In this document: one piece after another, positions 28,910-30,710 of the stretch
How positions within the stretch are numbered: the first letter of the stretch is position 1
Layout: each line of letters starts with the position of its first letter
From: Oscillospiraceae bacterium
GTDB lineage: Bacteria > Bacillota > Clostridia > Oscillospirales > Oscillospiraceae
NCBI GenBank assembly: GCA_020025425.1
Contig: JAHHSD010000020.1
Coordinates: forward strand, 1-30,710
Direction of reading: 5' to 3'
Length of the DNA stretch: 30,710 nucleotides
Program-made: the position numbers and the translations under genes
The notes under the pieces: model-generated
Database searches by the model: none
Told to the model about the DNA's origin: nothing
What the model saw: only the letters and a program-made list of their open reading frames with translations

Positions 28910-30031
28910 ATGCTCCAATTTGATGAATATAAAGTAAAGCTGAATAATCTGGCCCCCACCTTGGAGGAGCTGGGCAAGGCCCTGAATCTGGAGGCCGCAG
29001 AGCGGGAGCTGGATATGCTCCAGGCTGAGTCCGCCGCCGACGGGTTCTGGGACAAGCTGGAGAAGGCCCAGAAGGTGCAGCAGCGGATCAAGACCTTGCA
29101 GGACAAGGTGGACAGCCAGAAGAAGCGCAAGAGCCAGTGGGACGACCTCATGGCCCTGTGCGAGATGGGCAACGAGTTTGAGGATGAGAGCCTGATCCCC
29201 GAGCTGGAGGAGGGCTTTGAGAAGCTGGAGGCCGATATGGAGACCGCCAGACTCCAGACCCTGCTCACCGGAGAGTATGACAACTCCAACGTGATCTTGT
29301 CCATCCACCCCGGCGCGGGCGGCACCGAGGCCCAGGACTGGGCCCAGATGCTCTATCGTATGTACACCCGCTGGGCCGAGCGCCACGGCTTCACCTACCA
29401 GATCATGGATTACCAGGAGGGCGATGAGGCCGGCATCAAATCCGCCACCATCATGATCGAGGGCGAGAACGCCTACGGCTACCTCCGGGGCGAGCACGGT
29501 GTCCACCGCCTGGTCCGTGTGTCCCCCTTTGACGCCAACGCCCGCCGTCAGACCTCCTTCTCCTCTGTGGAGGTCATGCCCGACCTGCCCGAGGACGCGG
29601 ATATCGACATCCGCCCCGAGGATATTGAGATGCAGGTCTACCGCGCCAGCGGCGCCGGCGGCCAGCACGTCAACAAGACCTCCTCCGCCGTCCGTCTGAT
29701 CCACAAGCCCACCGGCGTTGTGGTGGCCAGCCAGCAGGAGCGCTCCCAGTTCCAGAATAAGGACAACTGTATGAAGATGCTCCGCGCCAAGCTGGTTGAG
29801 CTTCAGATGCAGGAGAAGGCGGACAAGATCTCCGACCTGAAGGGCGTGCAGCTGAAGATCGAGTGGGGCAGCCAGATCCGCTCCTACGTCTTTATGCCCT
29901 ACCAGATGGTCAAGGACAACCGCACTGCCTTCGAGACCAGCAACATCAACTCCGTTATGGACGGCGACCTGGACGGCTTTATCAACGCCTACCTCACCGC
30001 CGAGGCCACCGGAAACTGGGCCGAGAAGTAA
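28910..30031 (+). CDS. prfB: peptide chain release factor 2
   Basis: A 373-aa class I release factor that recognises UAA and UGA and triggers peptide release. The anticodon-like tripeptide SPF (205-207) marks it as RF2 rather than RF1. The catalytic GGQ (250-252) is in SGAGGQHVNKTSSAVR, and the N-terminal helical domain fills residues 1-110. The gene is one continuous frame: the in-frame UGA and +1 frameshift near codon 25 that autoregulates many bacterial prfB genes is absent (the region reads LGKALNLEA). ATG start with GAGG four bases upstream. Confidence 0.97.
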   Translation: MLQFDEYKVKLNNLAPTLEELGKALNLEAAERELDMLQAESAADGFWDKLEKAQKVQQRIKTLQDKVDSQKKRKSQWDDLMALCEMGNEFEDESLIPELEEGFEKLEADMETARLQTLLTGEYDNSNVILSIHPGAGGTEAQDWAQMLYRMYTRWAERHGFTYQIMDYQEGDEAGIKSATIMIEGENAYGYLRGEHGVHRLVRVSPFDANARRQTSFSSVEVMPDLPEDADIDIRPEDIEMQVYRASGAGGQHVNKTSSAVRLIHKPTGVVVASQQERSQFQNKDNCMKMLRAKLVELQMQEKADKISDLKGVQLKIEWGSQIRSYVFMPYQMVKDNRTAFETSNINSVMDGDLDGFINAYLTAEATGNWAEK

Positions 30032-30042
30032 TCAAAACGCAC

Positions 30043-30076
30043 AAATCCCTGCGTCTTTCAGACGCAGGGATTTTTT
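30043..30076 (+). terminator. intrinsic terminator of prfB
   Basis: A 13 bp stem (AAATCCCTGCGTC with its complement), a 5 nt loop and TTTTTT. Confidence 0.95.
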
Positions 30077-30141
30077 CTGCCCGAAACCGGAAAACGGTGC
30101 TGTGATGGCGCCGGGAAGCAATCCCTGCTGGAGGTGCTGAC

Positions 30142-30270
30142 ATGGAATTGAGCTCTGGCGTGTTTATCTCGTTTTTCTGGCGGTCGGGGCAACCGGTCCT
30201 CGCCCTCCCGGCGGGGTCTGCTTTTGGTCGCAAAAGCAGACGGAAAACGATCAGGGGCTGCGGCCCCTGA
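30142..30270 (+). CDS. possible 42-aa basic protein
   Basis: An ORF beginning MELSSGVFISFFWRSG with GGAGG seven bases upstream of its ATG. The second half (LPAGSAFGRKSRRKT) is basic. Its 3' half runs through two strong hairpins (30216-30241 and 30251-30270), so the sequence may instead be selected as structured DNA or RNA. No family is recognised. Confidence 0.25.
   Translation: MELSSGVFISFFWRSGQPVLALPAGSAFGRKSRRKTIRGCGP
30216..30241. repeat. 11 bp perfect inverted repeat
   Basis: GTCTGCTTTTG and its complement around GTCG. A strong hairpin without a T-tract, 140 bp after the prfB terminator. Confidence 0.8.
30251..30270. repeat. 8 bp GC-rich inverted repeat
   Basis: TCAGGGGC and its complement around TGCG, ten bases after the previous hairpin. 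The 30271-30710 remainder has further GC-rich inverted segments and no gene that I can support. An open plus-strand frame from about 30573 to the window end might be the start of a gene continuing outside. Confidence 0.7.
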
Positions 30271-30710
30271 AACCCCAAAAGCCCGCGGAGGCGCAGGTTT
30301 AGGACACCCCCAGACCGTGAGGTCCAGCCCTAAACGAATCGGTCTGGCGCTTGTCTGGCTTCGGCTACCGCCCCTCGCTCAGTGACACCCCAAACCTGGT
30401 TTGTCCTGCACTTTTTAGAGGTGCCGGTAAGGCCGCACCGGGTGCGGTGTTCTGGGGAAACACGATGCTTTCAGAAATGCGGCGCCAGCCTTCTTCACCA
30501 GCCAGAGTTTCAAGAGACGCAGGCAGAAATTGGCGGCATTTTTGCAGCGTTCTTGAGGAGTAACTATTGTAGGGCTTGCAATGCTCTTTGCGCGGGCCGG
30601 CAGGCGGAGTGGTTCAAGTGCCGGTTTGGTTCGCGGTGTTCGAGCTGTCACAGGCCTGGGAGGGTGATTCAAACACCACCGCCGCCCTCTCATGGGGTAC
30701 CAGGGGCCGG

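Noticed and set aside
30601..30690. tRNA-like sequence, including an ATTCAAA loop that could be read as a UCA (Sec) anticodon
   Set aside because: Only four pairs flank the loop, no D-arm, T-arm or acceptor could be closed around it, and no CCA is placed correctly.
1..30710. CRISPR array or canonical transposase
   Set aside because: No series of short regularly spaced repeats and no DDE or HUH transposase reading frame was found; the only repeats are the two 128 bp copies.

Overview
The window looks like chromosome from a high-GC clostridial Firmicute of the Oscillospiraceae type (Flavonifractor/Lawsonibacter/Intestinimonas-like). This rests on the G+C-rich coding sequence, AGGAGG-type ribosome binding sites, frequent GTG/TTG starts, sigma-A promoters of TTGACA/TATAAT form, a split transketolase, and a PdaB-type sporulation polysaccharide deacetylase. 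The genus is an inference; no rRNA is present.

Layout. 184-4585: a pdaB-like sporulation gene is cut in two by a 3.6 kb element. The element carries a large serine recombinase, a newly noticed 49-codon ORF just upstream of it, and a YjiH-type membrane protein. A 5 bp core (CCCCA) at each junction restores the pdaB reading frame exactly if the element is removed. 4669-6477: a promoter drives a permuted NlpC/P60 (YiiX-like) hydrolase and an alpha/beta hydrolase. 6648-9273 (minus): a translationally coupled ECF sigma factor, putative membrane anti-sigma factor and lipoprotein serpin. 9413-10836: a MATE exporter. 10937-11864: an AT-rich orphan gene, a gene fragment and two 128 bp direct repeats lie at the 3' side of a tRNA-Arg(CCU). 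12052-13614: an NCS2 purine permease. 13649-16652 (minus): an LtaS-like sulfatase and GAPDH. 16951-19296: a histidine-kinase-like protein lacking an obvious phosphoacceptor, YlmH, a DUF896 protein and a possible micro-ORF. 19300-22120: a thiolase with an unusual internal insertion and an unknown polytopic membrane protein. 22119-26240 (minus): a tripartite tricarboxylate transporter tctCBA with a shikimate dehydrogenase upstream. 26416-28405: a two-subunit transketolase. 28527-28660: a 35-codon ORF. 28819-30076: prfB. 30077-30710: a hairpin-rich, mostly non-coding segment that looks like the edge of an accessory element.

Most of the window is ordinary housekeeping and transport. The most notable locus is the interrupted pdaB. 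Its arrangement (a sporulation gene split in phase by an element encoding its own large serine recombinase and a small neighbouring ORF) matches the logic of skin-type and SP-beta-type elements that are excised during sporulation. Whether this one is excised cannot be read from the sequence. Other loci worth attention are the sigma/anti-sigma/serpin operon, the tRNA-Arg repeat locus, the thiolase insertion and the structured right-hand end.
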